Source: JABFXX01 sp964419605 (lineage in GTDB: Bacteria > Myxococcota_A > Polyangia > Haliangiales > Haliangiaceae). Taken from it: a DNA stretch of 34,440 bases. Below, one piece after another: positions 8,501 through 16,344 of this stretch; positions within the stretch are counted from its first letter, which is position 1; each line of letters begins with the position of its first letter. A program made the translations under genes and the position numbers. The stretch spans positions 1 through 34,440 of the forward strand of contig CAYQQM010000049.1 in NCBI GenBank assembly GCA_964419605.1. The letters are read 5' to 3'. The notes under the pieces were generated by a model, which saw only the letters and a list, made by a program, of their open reading frames with translations, ran no database searches and was not told the DNA's origin.

Positions 8501-10182
8501 GGGGCGGAGGTCACCGAACCCGAGCCAGTTCCGGTCTTTGTGACGGTCAGTGGATAATTGTTGAGCGCGAAGGTCGCGGTCACCGCCGCAGCAGCCACGA
8601 CGTCGATCACGCAGGTCCCACTTCCCACACACCCGCCACCGGACCACCCCGAGAAGGTTGATCCCGGCGCCGGCGTTGCGTTGAGCGTGACCATGGTGCC
8701 GTAGGGATAGGTTTCACTGCAGTCGCCGGGGCAGCTGATCGCAGGGCCGGTCACTGTGCCACTTCCGTTGCCCGCCAACGCCACTTGGACGCTGTGGGTC
8801 GTTAGATCGAACGTCGCCGTGACAGATGCGGCTCCGGTCAGCGTGACGACGCATGTACCGGTGCCGCTGCAGCCGCCGCCAGACCACCCGGAAAATGTTG
8901 CGCCGTTGTCCGCGGCCGCAGTGAGGCTGATCATCGTGTTGTGTGGGTAGCTGCCGCTGCAATCGATGCCGCATGCGATGCCGGCGACGTCGGAGGTCAC
9001 CGTGCCGGTACCCGTTCCGGCCTTGACGACAGCCAGCGTGTAGTTGTTGAGGGAGAACGTCGCGGTCACGCTCGCGGCCTGCGTCATCGTTACCGTGCAT
9101 TCCGCCGTGCCCGAGCATCCCGATCCTGACCAACCGGCGAAGGTCGACCCAGTTGACGGGGAGGCGCTCAGAGTGACCGTTGTGTTGTAGTCGAATGCCT
9201 CGGCGCAATCAGCGCCGCAGCTGATGCCGGCTGGTGTGCTCGTCACTGTGCCCGCACCCGATCCGGACTTGCCCACCATGAGGTCGTGCGTGGTGAGGCC
9301 AAACGTGGCGGTGACGCTCGTCGCTGCGGACATCGACACGGAGCACGTGCCGGTTCCGGTGCAACCTCCTCCGGACCACCCCGTGAACGTAGACCCGGTT
9401 TGGGGGGCGGCGGTCAAGGTAATCGCGGTCCCGGCATTAAAGGCAAATTCGCAATCTGTACCGCAATTGATTCCGGCGGGAGCGGAGGTCACATCGCCGC
9501 GACCGTTGCCTGCCGTGATGACGGTGAGCGCATGTTTCACTGGGGAGAACGATGCCATCACTTGCTTGGCCGCGTTGAGCGTAACCACACATGCCCCGAT
9601 ACCGGTGCAGCCTTCCCCTGACCAGCCATCAAACACCGAACCCGATGAGGCGATCGCTGTAAGCTCCACCATTGTGCCCGGCGGATATTGTTCGCTGCAA
9701 TCCGTTCCGCACGTAATACCGGCCGGGTCAGAGAGAACTCGCCCGGTGCCCGCTCCGGTCTTCATCACGATCAGGGAGTTCGCCAGAGCAAACGTTGCGG
9801 CGAGGTTGATGCTCGAGCTCACTGTCACGGTGCATGCGCCGGTGCCACTACACGCACCCGTCCAGCCGAGAAATTGAGAACCGGATGCGGGGGTTGCCGT
9901 CAACGCGACCACCGTGCCGGAGGCAAATGACTCGGCGCAGTCGACGCCACAGTCGATTCCCCCAGGCTCCGACGTTACGGTCCCAACGCCGTTGCCTTGC
10001 GATGTAACTGTCACCGCAAAGCGTTGCGCGTTGTCGCTCGTGCACACGCCCTGATTGCACTGAAACCCGGGGGGGCACGAATCGTTCGGTCCGCACGAAA
10101 TCACCCCACTGTCGAGCTGCGGCGAAAAGCACGCGGACAGGGCGATCAACGACAACCACCAAAAGCGCATGATCACGGCCAT
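5557..10182 (-). CDS. Giant repeat lipoprotein with 14 Cys-bearing B-repeats and two DUF1554-like domains
   Basis: Predicted 1541-aa surface lipoprotein. The start at 10182 places a short Trp/Leu-rich signal peptide with lipobox LSAC about 15 residues in; a longer in-frame start at 10317 would bury the signal. After the lipid cysteine comes a Cys-rich linker (CGPNDSCPPGFQCNQGVC), common in myxobacterial lipoproteins. Fourteen tandem repeats of about 80 residues follow, resembling InlB-type B-repeats (pattern GTVTS..AGI.CG.DC, then GS.F.GWSGGGC.GTGTC, then VTATF). The C-terminal 337 residues hold two copies of a DUF1554-like fold (GLPGTYVAYLSTST and LLPGSFKALLATKA are matching landmarks), a lectin-like family known from Leptospira. 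A role in adhesion or cell-surface recognition is inference. The gene is transcribed toward the mevalonate operon. Confidence 0.85.
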   Translation of the reverse strand: MAVIMRFWWLSLIALSACFSPQLDSGVISCGPNDSCPPGFQCNQGVCTSDNAQRFAVTVTSQGNGVGTVTSEPGGIDCGVDCAESFASGTVVALTATPASGSQFLGWTGACSGTGACTVTVSSSINLAATFALANSLIVMKTGAGTGRVLSDPAGITCGTDCSEQYPPGTMVELTAIASSGSVFDGWSGEGCTGIGACVVTLNAAKQVMASFSPVKHALTVITAGNGRGDVTSAPAGINCGTDCEFAFNAGTAITLTAAPQTGSTFTGWSGGGCTGTGTCSVSMSAATSVTATFGLTTHDLMVGKSGSGAGTVTSTPAGISCGADCAEAFDYNTTVTLSASPSTGSTFAGWSGSGCSGTAECTVTMTQAASVTATFSLNNYTLAVVKAGTGTGTVTSDVAGIACGIDCSGSYPHNTMISLTAAADNGATFSGWSGGGCSGTGTCVVTLTGAASVTATFDLTTHSVQVALAGNGSGTVTGPAISCPGDCSETYPYGTMVTLNATPAPGSTFSGWSGGGCVGSGTCVIDVVAAAAVTATFALNNYPLTVTKTGTGSGSVTSAPAGIGCGADCTELYGFGQNITLTATADPGSTFGGWSGGAGTCSGNTNPCVVTISAAATVTATFTVTSHTLTIGNNVGNGGGTVTSNPAGINCGADCAEPYTHGTPIVLTATANPGSIFTGWSGAGCAGTGTCAFNITAATTVTPNFILGSNALTVAKAGNGAGSIASLPAGINCGADCAENFTNGTVVTLTATPAAGSVFAGWSGGGCSGTGTCVVTIGTPLTITANFTLTTHLVSVAKAGNGAGTVTSTSPPGIDCNADCSEAYNYGTVVTLSAAPTPGSTFAGWSGGGCSGTGTCVVTVTAATNVTATFSLIQHTLTVVRAGNGTGSVTSTPAGITCGADCSEPYNNGATVQLTAVAGVGSSFAGWSGGGCSGTGVCALTMTAATSVTATFVLTTHVTTVSVTGPVGAGTVTSSPAGITCPADCTESFNYATDVTLTATPNAGYTFQGWTGAGCAGTGQCTFAVTAATNVTATFAIATFPLTVNRAGNGAALGLVTSSPAGISCGADCSETYNFNTSVTLTATTSPGATFSGWSGGGCTGTGTCVVAMTAARAVTATFTLNRYLLAVSLSGSGSGTVSSSPVGINCNPNCSQLYDHNTVVMLTAADAAGSQFTGWGGACSGASPSCSITMTQARFVSATFEPIAPNYVFASSTTIYPKMGGLAVADQHCNTLASNSGLPGTYVAYLSTSTVNAVSRISGASGWIRVGDRLPVADKPSDIASERFFYPIKVDEHGNDIGGDFVMTATHPNGSKFGSTCSDWQDDPPAQSVSAGTASANSGMFTAFYSIGCQQSARIYCFGIDRKAVTSPANQPVRRAFTTQATWVPGGGLASADALCASEAAAALLPGSFKALLATKADSAISRFDTSAGTRPWARPDNTLLSDRASDLTDASLAALLASPNTNAANNVSYGNYAIWTGSSNLATAAGSQDFTCNDWTSSSNARTGYGGRAGDTRMPQFFWFVDVNPCDAGHVKLVCLQE
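6571..10020 (-). repeat. Fourteen tandem ~246-bp coding repeats
   Basis: This section encodes the 14 B-repeat-like units of the giant lipoprotein. Units average about 246 bp and are diverged at the DNA level while keeping the protein pattern. Most units carry two Cys pairs, one in the CG.DC motif and one in GC.GTG.C. Unit 6 has lost a few residues where others read PAGI, unit 7 has an enlarged second Cys loop, and the first and last units have a shortened GACSG loop. Ends were estimated from the protein repeat. Confidence 0.85.
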
Positions 10183-10387
10183 ATGGTTCTCACTCAGACG
10201 GTTTGGTCCAAGCTCCAACTTGCACGGTAACACAACGCGCCGCGCGGCATCGGCCTCTGCGGCAATGAGGTGCGTGGAAGCGAATGTGAGTTGCGTGCAA
10301 TCTCGTGGCACTTCCACCTACACATCCTCCAAATCGAAGTGGAACATCCCGCTTTGCTGCGATGGTTTGTTACTGTGGTAGAGCGAC
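10183..10387. promoter_or_regulatory. Divergent intergenic region between lipoprotein and kinase genes
   Basis: These 205 bp separate two outward-facing genes and must carry both promoters. I see a 7-bp inverted repeat, GTGGAAG at 10274-10280 and CTTCCAC at 10311-10317, and a further GTGGAA at 10339-10344 that could pair with the same arm. No convincing sigma-70 or sigma-54 promoter could be assigned by eye. Confidence 0.35.
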
Positions 10388-12322
10388 ATGCCGCGCTGTG
10401 CTGAATGCAATAAAGAGTGGCCCGTAGGGACTACTGCGTGTCCGGACGATGGCACCGCGCTGCACGTCAGCGGCCCTCGCACGGCATCAACGGCTGCGCA
10501 CGTCGGAGCAAACGCGGCCGCGATGCAGGCGACTGCATCGGCCATCGAACCCGATGCAGCCGTGCAGTCGACGGATCTTCAGGCTGGATTCATCGTTGGT
10601 GAATACAAGATCGAAAAGAAGATCGGCGAGGGCGGGATGGGTGCAGTGTATTCGGCGATTCATCCGATGATCGGAAAACACGCGGCGATCAAAGTCATCA
10701 GCTCCGCACTAGGCACCGATCAATCCGCAGTGGGCCGGTTTGTTCAGGAAGCGCGGTCGGTGAATCAGATCGGTCATCCCAACATTGTCGATGTGTTCTC
10801 GTTTGGCGAATTGCCCGACGGTCGCAACTACTTCGTGATGGAGTACCTCCAGGGCAAAAGTCTAGCGCAGCGAATCGATGCCGGGGCCATGCCGCTCGGA
10901 GAAGCGATTGAAATCCTCGATCAGGTGTGCGACGCGCTTGAGGCGGCGCATGAAAAGCAGATCGTTCATCGCGATCTGAAGCCGGATAACGTGTATCTCG
11001 CTGCGGTGCGGGGGAACCGCACACTCGTCAAGCTGCTCGACTTCGGGATCGCAAAACTGAGCGTGGCCGATGGGCCTGGCGGGCAGGGAGGGATTGCAAA
11101 AACCCGCACCGGGATGATCATGGGAACCCCTGGCTATATTTCGCCGGAGCAGGCGCGCGGCAAGAACGTCGATCATCGCACGGACATTTATGCGCTCGGG
11201 GCCATGGCGTTTGAGATTGTTACCGGGCGGTTGCCGTTTGTCGCAGACAACGCGATGGACATCGTCTTAGCTCATATGGTTCAGCCACCGCCGCGCGCCA
11301 GTACGCTGTGGCCAGAGATTCCATCTGCGCTCGACGACGTGCTCTATAAAATGCTCGATAAGGACCCAACCAACCGGCCCACGCTCAGCGAAGTGCGCGC
11401 TGTGTTCGCACAGTTGGTCACGAGCGGCCTTGTAACGTTGACTTCAGGGCGCGGCGTTGCCTTTGGATCGCAGATCGGTCGCCTCGTCACCCCAACGCAC
11501 GGCGCTTCGGCGCCAGGACTCGCACAAGGAACTCAACCCGCTGCGCCGCCGCCCAGCGCCCAGCAGACGTGGCTACCCGGAGTCGCGAACGCGGGTGATG
11601 CTCGGACTGAAAAGCGCGGCAATCGGTGGTTACTCGGTGTTGCGGTCGGTGGTGCATTGCTCGCGGGGGCAGCGATTTTGCTCGCGCTACGGGGCGGTGG
11701 CGATCAACCCGGCGCAAGGTCGACTGAGGTCGCAGCGAGTTCCGGTGGGCCTGCGCCGGGAAGCGGTGCGCCCGGTGATACGCTCGGCGTCGGGTCGAAC
11801 GTTGCCCGCGCAGCGGAGCCGACTGCGCCAGTTGTGGCCGCTGCCCCGCCTGCGGCCGCGGAAGTAGCCGGGTCCGCGGAGGCGCCTCGGAATAGCGATC
11901 GACCTCAGCAGTCCCCGAGCGGGACTGCTGCGAACTCCGGCGGAGCCGGGACTAGCGATGAGCATCGGGAAGTGGACCCGTCCAAGCCGGCTGGCACTTT
12001 GCACGTGGAAGTCTCGATCGACAAGGCGCGGATCACCGTGGATGGCAAGCCGGTTGCACTCGTTGGACGCAAAGCGGTGGTCCCCGTGGAGTCCGAGGGC
12101 AAGCATACGATCGAGGTTACCGCACCCGGTCACCAACCATTTCATCGCGAAGTCGAGGTTCGCGGCGGAGCTGCAGTGCCCGTGATCGCCAAGCTGGAGC
12201 GAAAGGGCGGTGGCACTTCCGCCTCGATTCGACGTCCGCCGGCAAGCGCGGGGACGGCGAGCAATCCACCGCCGGCAGTTACAAAACCCGGGCACAAGGA
12301 CGATACGATCGATCCGTTTTAG
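10388..12322 (+). CDS. Membrane Ser/Thr protein kinase with N-terminal zinc-ribbon-like motif and PEGA domain
   Basis: Hanks-type kinase of 644 aa. The N-terminus has CAEC (4-7) and a later Cys18 followed by PDDG, a short zinc-ribbon-like motif frequent in myxobacterial kinases. The catalytic domain (about 71-345) is complete: glycine loop GEGGMG (80-85), AIK with Lys102, HRDLKPDN (194-201), DFG (218-220), SPE in place of APE (252-254), and the terminal Arg330. An Ala/Pro-rich linker leads to one membrane segment (about 414-434), then another low-complexity stretch and a PEGA domain (about 535-605), expected on the far side of the membrane. All catalytic residues are present, so it should be active. 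A TPR protein follows 18 bp downstream and is a likely partner or target. Confidence 0.93.
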   Translation: MPRCAECNKEWPVGTTACPDDGTALHVSGPRTASTAAHVGANAAAMQATASAIEPDAAVQSTDLQAGFIVGEYKIEKKIGEGGMGAVYSAIHPMIGKHAAIKVISSALGTDQSAVGRFVQEARSVNQIGHPNIVDVFSFGELPDGRNYFVMEYLQGKSLAQRIDAGAMPLGEAIEILDQVCDALEAAHEKQIVHRDLKPDNVYLAAVRGNRTLVKLLDFGIAKLSVADGPGGQGGIAKTRTGMIMGTPGYISPEQARGKNVDHRTDIYALGAMAFEIVTGRLPFVADNAMDIVLAHMVQPPPRASTLWPEIPSALDDVLYKMLDKDPTNRPTLSEVRAVFAQLVTSGLVTLTSGRGVAFGSQIGRLVTPTHGASAPGLAQGTQPAAPPPSAQQTWLPGVANAGDARTEKRGNRWLLGVAVGGALLAGAAILLALRGGGDQPGARSTEVAASSGGPAPGSGAPGDTLGVGSNVARAAEPTAPVVAAAPPAAAEVAGSAEAPRNSDRPQQSPSGTAANSGGAGTSDEHREVDPSKPAGTLHVEVSIDKARITVDGKPVALVGRKAVVPVESEGKHTIEVTAPGHQPFHREVEVRGGAAVPVIAKLERKGGGTSASIRRPPASAGTASNPPPAVTKPGHKDDTIDPF

Positions 12323-12340
12323 TAGGGAGGGCCGTCGCTG

Positions 12341-13231
12341 ATGACTCGCAATCTGATCTTCACCGCAATGCTTACTGCGTTTACGAGTGCGGCAATCGCG
12401 CAACCGGCGACGGGCCCAAGGCCCGCGCCGCATCGCGCACCTGCGTCAGCGCCGAGCCACTCGCCCGCTCCATCGCCGGAGGATGCCAAGAAGGCGGAGG
12501 CGAAGGCGCTATACGACAAAGGAAACACGCACTACAACCTCGGCGAGTACGACGCAGCTGTGGCCGCGTTTAAGCAGGCGTACGCGATTTCATCGGCACC
12601 CGGCTTGCTGTTCAACATCGCACAGTCATTTCGGCTGGCTAAGAACTACGAGCAAGCGAGTCATTTCTATCAGACGTACTTGCGGCTCAAACCCGATGCC
12701 CTCAACCGCGCAGATGTCGAGGCGCGTATTGCGGAGATGCTCGCGATGATCGAAGAGCAGAAGAAGCTCGGAGATAAAGCGCCGATCGGCACGGTGCCAC
12801 CAGAAGGCGGCCACTCCAGTGGGGCCGCCCCAGGGGAAAACTCGACTATCGAGAAGCCTGCGGTTGACCAACGCGCGAGTGGGACCGACCGGGACGCGAT
12901 GGCGTCGGGCAGGAAGCTAAAGCTCATAGGACTCGCCACGATGGGCGCCGGAGGCGCGATGCTCGCCACGGGATTTGTTTTTGGTGCGATGGCTAAGAGT
13001 GCTGAAAGCGAGGTCGAGAAGCTCAATGCAGGCGGAGTGTGGGATCAGGACACGTACGACAAGGGTCAGCGCAACAACTCCATAGCGATCGTTTCCTGGG
13101 TCGTTGGTGGAGCGGCGGTTGCGACCGGCGGAGCGTTGTACTTCCTAGGCCACAACAAGATGAAGGATGCCTCGGTCGCGGTGATTCCTCACGCCACGGG
13201 TGCCTACGCTTCGATGGGCTGGAAGTTCTAG
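12341..13231 (+). CDS. TPR envelope protein with signal peptide and two membrane segments
   Basis: A 296-aa protein. Residues 1-20 form a signal peptide ending AAIA. A Pro/Ala-rich stretch follows, then TPR-like helices from about 50 to 140 (ALYDKGNTHYNLGEYDAAVA and the LLFNIAQSFRLAKNYEQA unit). Two hydrophobic segments lie at about 193-217 and 247-270 with a charged loop between them, and the chain ends in Phe. A strong ribosome site (AGGGAGGG) precedes the ATG, and the gene is 18 bp from the kinase stop, so the two are probably co-transcribed. TPR proteins of this layout commonly sit beside Ser/Thr kinases in myxobacteria. The binding partner is unknown. Confidence 0.8.
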   Translation: MTRNLIFTAMLTAFTSAAIAQPATGPRPAPHRAPASAPSHSPAPSPEDAKKAEAKALYDKGNTHYNLGEYDAAVAAFKQAYAISSAPGLLFNIAQSFRLAKNYEQASHFYQTYLRLKPDALNRADVEARIAEMLAMIEEQKKLGDKAPIGTVPPEGGHSSGAAPGENSTIEKPAVDQRASGTDRDAMASGRKLKLIGLATMGAGGAMLATGFVFGAMAKSAESEVEKLNAGGVWDQDTYDKGQRNNSIAIVSWVVGGAAVATGGALYFLGHNKMKDASVAVIPHATGAYASMGWKF

Positions 13232-13287
13232 CGGCACATCAAATGCGTGCGCCGGGGGGATTTTAGGTGTAGCTACGGGCGTAGCCC

Positions 13288-16203
13288 ATGCGACACGTGT
13301 ACGCCGACTTCATCGACCGCGTTACCAAGCCGGCGCGGTATTTGGGCGGCGAATATCAGTCCGTTGTAAAAAAAGATGCAATGGCTCGTATTTGCTTGGG
13401 ATTTCCGGATGTGTACGACATTGGAATGTCGCATCTGGGCACCAAGATCATCTACTCGCTGCTCAACGCCGATCCGAATATTGCGTGCGAGCGCACGTTT
13501 GCACCGTGGCTCGACATGGAAGCGGAACTTCGGGCGCGCGGGCTGCCTCTGGTCTCGCTGGAGAGTCAGCGGCGCTTGAGTGAGTTCGACGTGCTTGGCA
13601 TCTCGTTGCAGTACGAGCTGACGTACACCAACGTGCTGACGTTGCTCGATCTGGGCGGTATCGCGCTCCGGTCCGTAGACCGTGCACCGGACGACACGCT
13701 CGTCCTGGTGGGCGGACCGACGGCATCGCATCCCGAGCCGATGGCGCCTTTTATCGACGCGGCATTTCTCGGCGAGGCCGAACAACAGCTACCCGCTTTG
13801 GTGCTGGCGTGGGCCGAATTGCGAACCGAGCTGCGACGCGGTGTGCGGACGCGACTCGATGCGCTCGCCGAATTGGCCTCCCGATTTTCGCTTTATGTGC
13901 CGGCGTTGTACGAAACCGAGGTCGACGCTGCCACGGCGATGGTGGTGGTCGGAAAGCCGCGCGACCCGCGAGTCCCGGCACGCGTTCAGCGCGCGATGGT
14001 TCCAGACCTCGATCGGTATCCCTTTCCGTCAGACACACCGGTTCCATATGCAGAAGCTGTATTCGAGCGAGCCTCGGTTGAAATTGCTCGGGGCTGCACC
14101 GAGGGATGCCGCTTCTGCCAAGCTGGAATGATCTATCGGCCAGTTCGCGAGCGGTCGCCGGACTCGATCGCACAGTCGCTGATCCGAGGTGTGGAGCGAG
14201 CGGGCTACGACGAGACCGGGCTGACGTGTTTGTCCACTGCCGATTTTTCGAGCATCACGCCGCTGGTCAAACAGCTTGCGGGCGAGCTGCGCAAGCGCGG
14301 CGTCTCGATGTCGGTCGCGTCGCTGCGCGCCTACGGACTCAACGAAGATTTGCTCGATGAGCTGGCGCTAACGCGAATCAGCGGACTGACGTTTGCGCCT
14401 GAGGCGGGCACGCAGCGCATGCGCGACGTCGTTAACAAGAACGTGACCGAGGCCCACATCGAAGAGAGTTCGCGTCGAGTGTTTTCGCGTGGCTGGCATC
14501 GCTTGAAGCTGTATTTCATGATCGGCCTGCCGACCGAGGTAGATGACGACGTCAGCGGCATCGTCGAAACCGGCTGGCGAATGTTGTCGATCGGCCGAGG
14601 GTTGGTTGGCAATCGCGCCGAGGTCACCGTGAGTGTGAGCTCCCACGTGCCCAAGCCGCACACGCCTCTGCAGTGGTGTGCGCAAGATTCTCTCGCCGAG
14701 CTCGACCGCAAGCAGGCAATTTTGCGCGAGCGAACTCGCCAGCTACCTCACGGCCGCGGCCTTCGTCTGAAACATCACCATACCGGTATCTCGTTTGTCG
14801 AGGGAGTTTTGGCACGAGGAGACCGCAGGCTCGCCGAGGTCATCGAATCTGCGTGGCGCGCGGGTGCGCGCTTCGACGGTTGGGATGAGGTGTTCGACCT
14901 CGATCGCTGGCGCAACGCATTCGCTGCCCACCGCGTCGATGTCGACGCCTACACAAGCACTCGGCCGGTTACCGCGCGCTTGCCATGGGATCATCTCGAT
15001 GTCGGCCTTGAAGACGGCTTCTTGCTCGACGAGTACCGCAAGGCGGTCAAGGGCAGAGCATCGCCGCCGTGCGGCAAGGTCGCCGGCATGCTCATCCATC
15101 ACACCAACCTCGCCGACGCCGCGAGCGACCAGCGCCGATTGGTTTGTTACGACTGCGGCGTAGCGTGCGATTTGTCGAAGATGCGCAGCGACCGCTTGGT
15201 CGCTCTGCGGAGCCTCAACGCGTATGCGCCCACTGGGGTCGTAGCCGACGGAGCTGCCGCCGCGCCGTCCCGCGAGACCCAGCGCGCCGAGCGAGTTCGC
15301 CGCAATGGCGAGAAGGGCGCGGATGCACCGTACACGACGTATCGCCTGCGCTTTGCGAAGGTGGGCCGCGCGGCGTTTCTCGGTCATCTCGATCTCGTTC
15401 GGCTCATCGCCCGAACCCTGCGCCGGGCCGACTTGCCACTGGCGATGACGCGCGGATTTTCGCCTAAGCCCCGGCTCGTCTTTGGCCCGGCGCTGGGACT
15501 CGGAATTCCCAGCTTAGGCGAGCTAATGGACATTGATCTTGAGCATGCACCGCGCGGCGTTCCTTCCTGGGAGCGGCGCGACGGCGGCGAGCTTTGCGAA
15601 CTGTCGTCCGACGAGGTGCGCGATCGTCTCGCCGCCGTGTGCCCGCCAGGGCTTGAAATCTTACACAGCCGAATCGTGCGCTTAGCGGGTCATCCGCTGG
15701 CGGCAAAGCCCGACCCCGGGCTCGGTCAGCTCATTCGGGCGGTCGATATTGTCGTGCGACCGGCAGCCGACGGCATCGTTCACGACGCCGCTCGACTGGA
15801 GCGAATTGCGACCGCATTCTTGGCAAAGCCGACGTGCGCCGTGGCTCGCGGCGAGCGCCGGATCGATGTGCGGGCTTTTGTCTCGGAGGTCTCGGTCCTG
15901 TCCGACGACGCGTCTGACAAGCTATGCGCAGCGCTCGACTGGCCGATGGCTCCCGCGCTGTTCCGCGTTCGGGTGAGTAACAGCGCGGAAGGCTCGGCCA
16001 AGCCGAGCGAAGTCGCTCGAGGACTCGGAGTGTGGGGCGCCGACGATCTGAACTCCGACCACGCACTCGTCGCGCGGCTGGGGGTAGTCGAGAGCGATGA
16101 GCCGAGCTCCGGCCTCGCTGGCAGTCGAACCAAACCCGAGCCCATCGACTTTGGTACCGATCCAGAGCTGACCCCTAAGATTGGGATCAGCCCGACTACG
16201 TAA
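13288..16203 (+). CDS. Fused B12-binding/radical SAM protein and DUF2344 (TIGR03960 + TIGR03936 type)
   Basis: A 971-aa protein. The N-terminal part (about 1-250) has a B12-binding-like fold, with landmarks GFPDVYDIGMSHLG and LVGGPTASHPEP. The radical SAM core begins with ARGCTEGCRFCQ; the three cysteines (270, 274, 277) would bind a [4Fe-4S] cluster and SAM. After about residue 680 comes the radical-SAM-linked domain DUF2344, recognised by the FLGHLDLVRLI and GFSPKPRLVFGPALGLGIPS segments. Fusion of the two is common. The biochemical reaction of the family is, to my knowledge, not settled; in many genomes it neighbours RNase E/G and the ribosomal proteins L21/L27, which is not the case here. 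The final ~100 residues are variable. The upstream ribosome site is weak. Confidence 0.88.
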   Translation: MRHVYADFIDRVTKPARYLGGEYQSVVKKDAMARICLGFPDVYDIGMSHLGTKIIYSLLNADPNIACERTFAPWLDMEAELRARGLPLVSLESQRRLSEFDVLGISLQYELTYTNVLTLLDLGGIALRSVDRAPDDTLVLVGGPTASHPEPMAPFIDAAFLGEAEQQLPALVLAWAELRTELRRGVRTRLDALAELASRFSLYVPALYETEVDAATAMVVVGKPRDPRVPARVQRAMVPDLDRYPFPSDTPVPYAEAVFERASVEIARGCTEGCRFCQAGMIYRPVRERSPDSIAQSLIRGVERAGYDETGLTCLSTADFSSITPLVKQLAGELRKRGVSMSVASLRAYGLNEDLLDELALTRISGLTFAPEAGTQRMRDVVNKNVTEAHIEESSRRVFSRGWHRLKLYFMIGLPTEVDDDVSGIVETGWRMLSIGRGLVGNRAEVTVSVSSHVPKPHTPLQWCAQDSLAELDRKQAILRERTRQLPHGRGLRLKHHHTGISFVEGVLARGDRRLAEVIESAWRAGARFDGWDEVFDLDRWRNAFAAHRVDVDAYTSTRPVTARLPWDHLDVGLEDGFLLDEYRKAVKGRASPPCGKVAGMLIHHTNLADAASDQRRLVCYDCGVACDLSKMRSDRLVALRSLNAYAPTGVVADGAAAAPSRETQRAERVRRNGEKGADAPYTTYRLRFAKVGRAAFLGHLDLVRLIARTLRRADLPLAMTRGFSPKPRLVFGPALGLGIPSLGELMDIDLEHAPRGVPSWERRDGGELCELSSDEVRDRLAAVCPPGLEILHSRIVRLAGHPLAAKPDPGLGQLIRAVDIVVRPAADGIVHDAARLERIATAFLAKPTCAVARGERRIDVRAFVSEVSVLSDDASDKLCAALDWPMAPALFRVRVSNSAEGSAKPSEVARGLGVWGADDLNSDHALVARLGVVESDEPSSGLAGSRTKPEPIDFGTDPELTPKIGISPTT

Positions 16204-16344
16204 CCGCGAGCTCACTCGCCATCAAATCGAGGATTCAGGGTCCGTAACAAATCGCGATGCAGCGTGAGCCCGACTCGACCCTACAGGCAGTGCGGAGTAG
16301 GGGTTCATGGGGAACGCGCTGCGCTCTCCGCGCTCTATGCCTGG

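Noticed and set aside
6571..10020. CRISPR array or transposon repeats.
   Set aside because: The repeats are coding, about 246 bp, in one open frame, and diverged in a protein-domain pattern with no spacers or terminal inverted repeats.
10183..10317. 45-residue longer start for the giant lipoprotein.
   Set aside because: It would place the signal peptide and lipobox internally; the ATG at 10182 gives a normal lipoprotein signal.
10260..10330. Sigma-54 promoter around TGGCAC at about 10305.
   Set aside because: The matching TTGC element is not at the required distance.
16279..16302. CCCTAC/GTAGGG hairpin between the radical SAM and metalloprotease genes as a terminator.
   Set aside because: Only 6 bp with a 12-base loop and no U-run; too weak to call.
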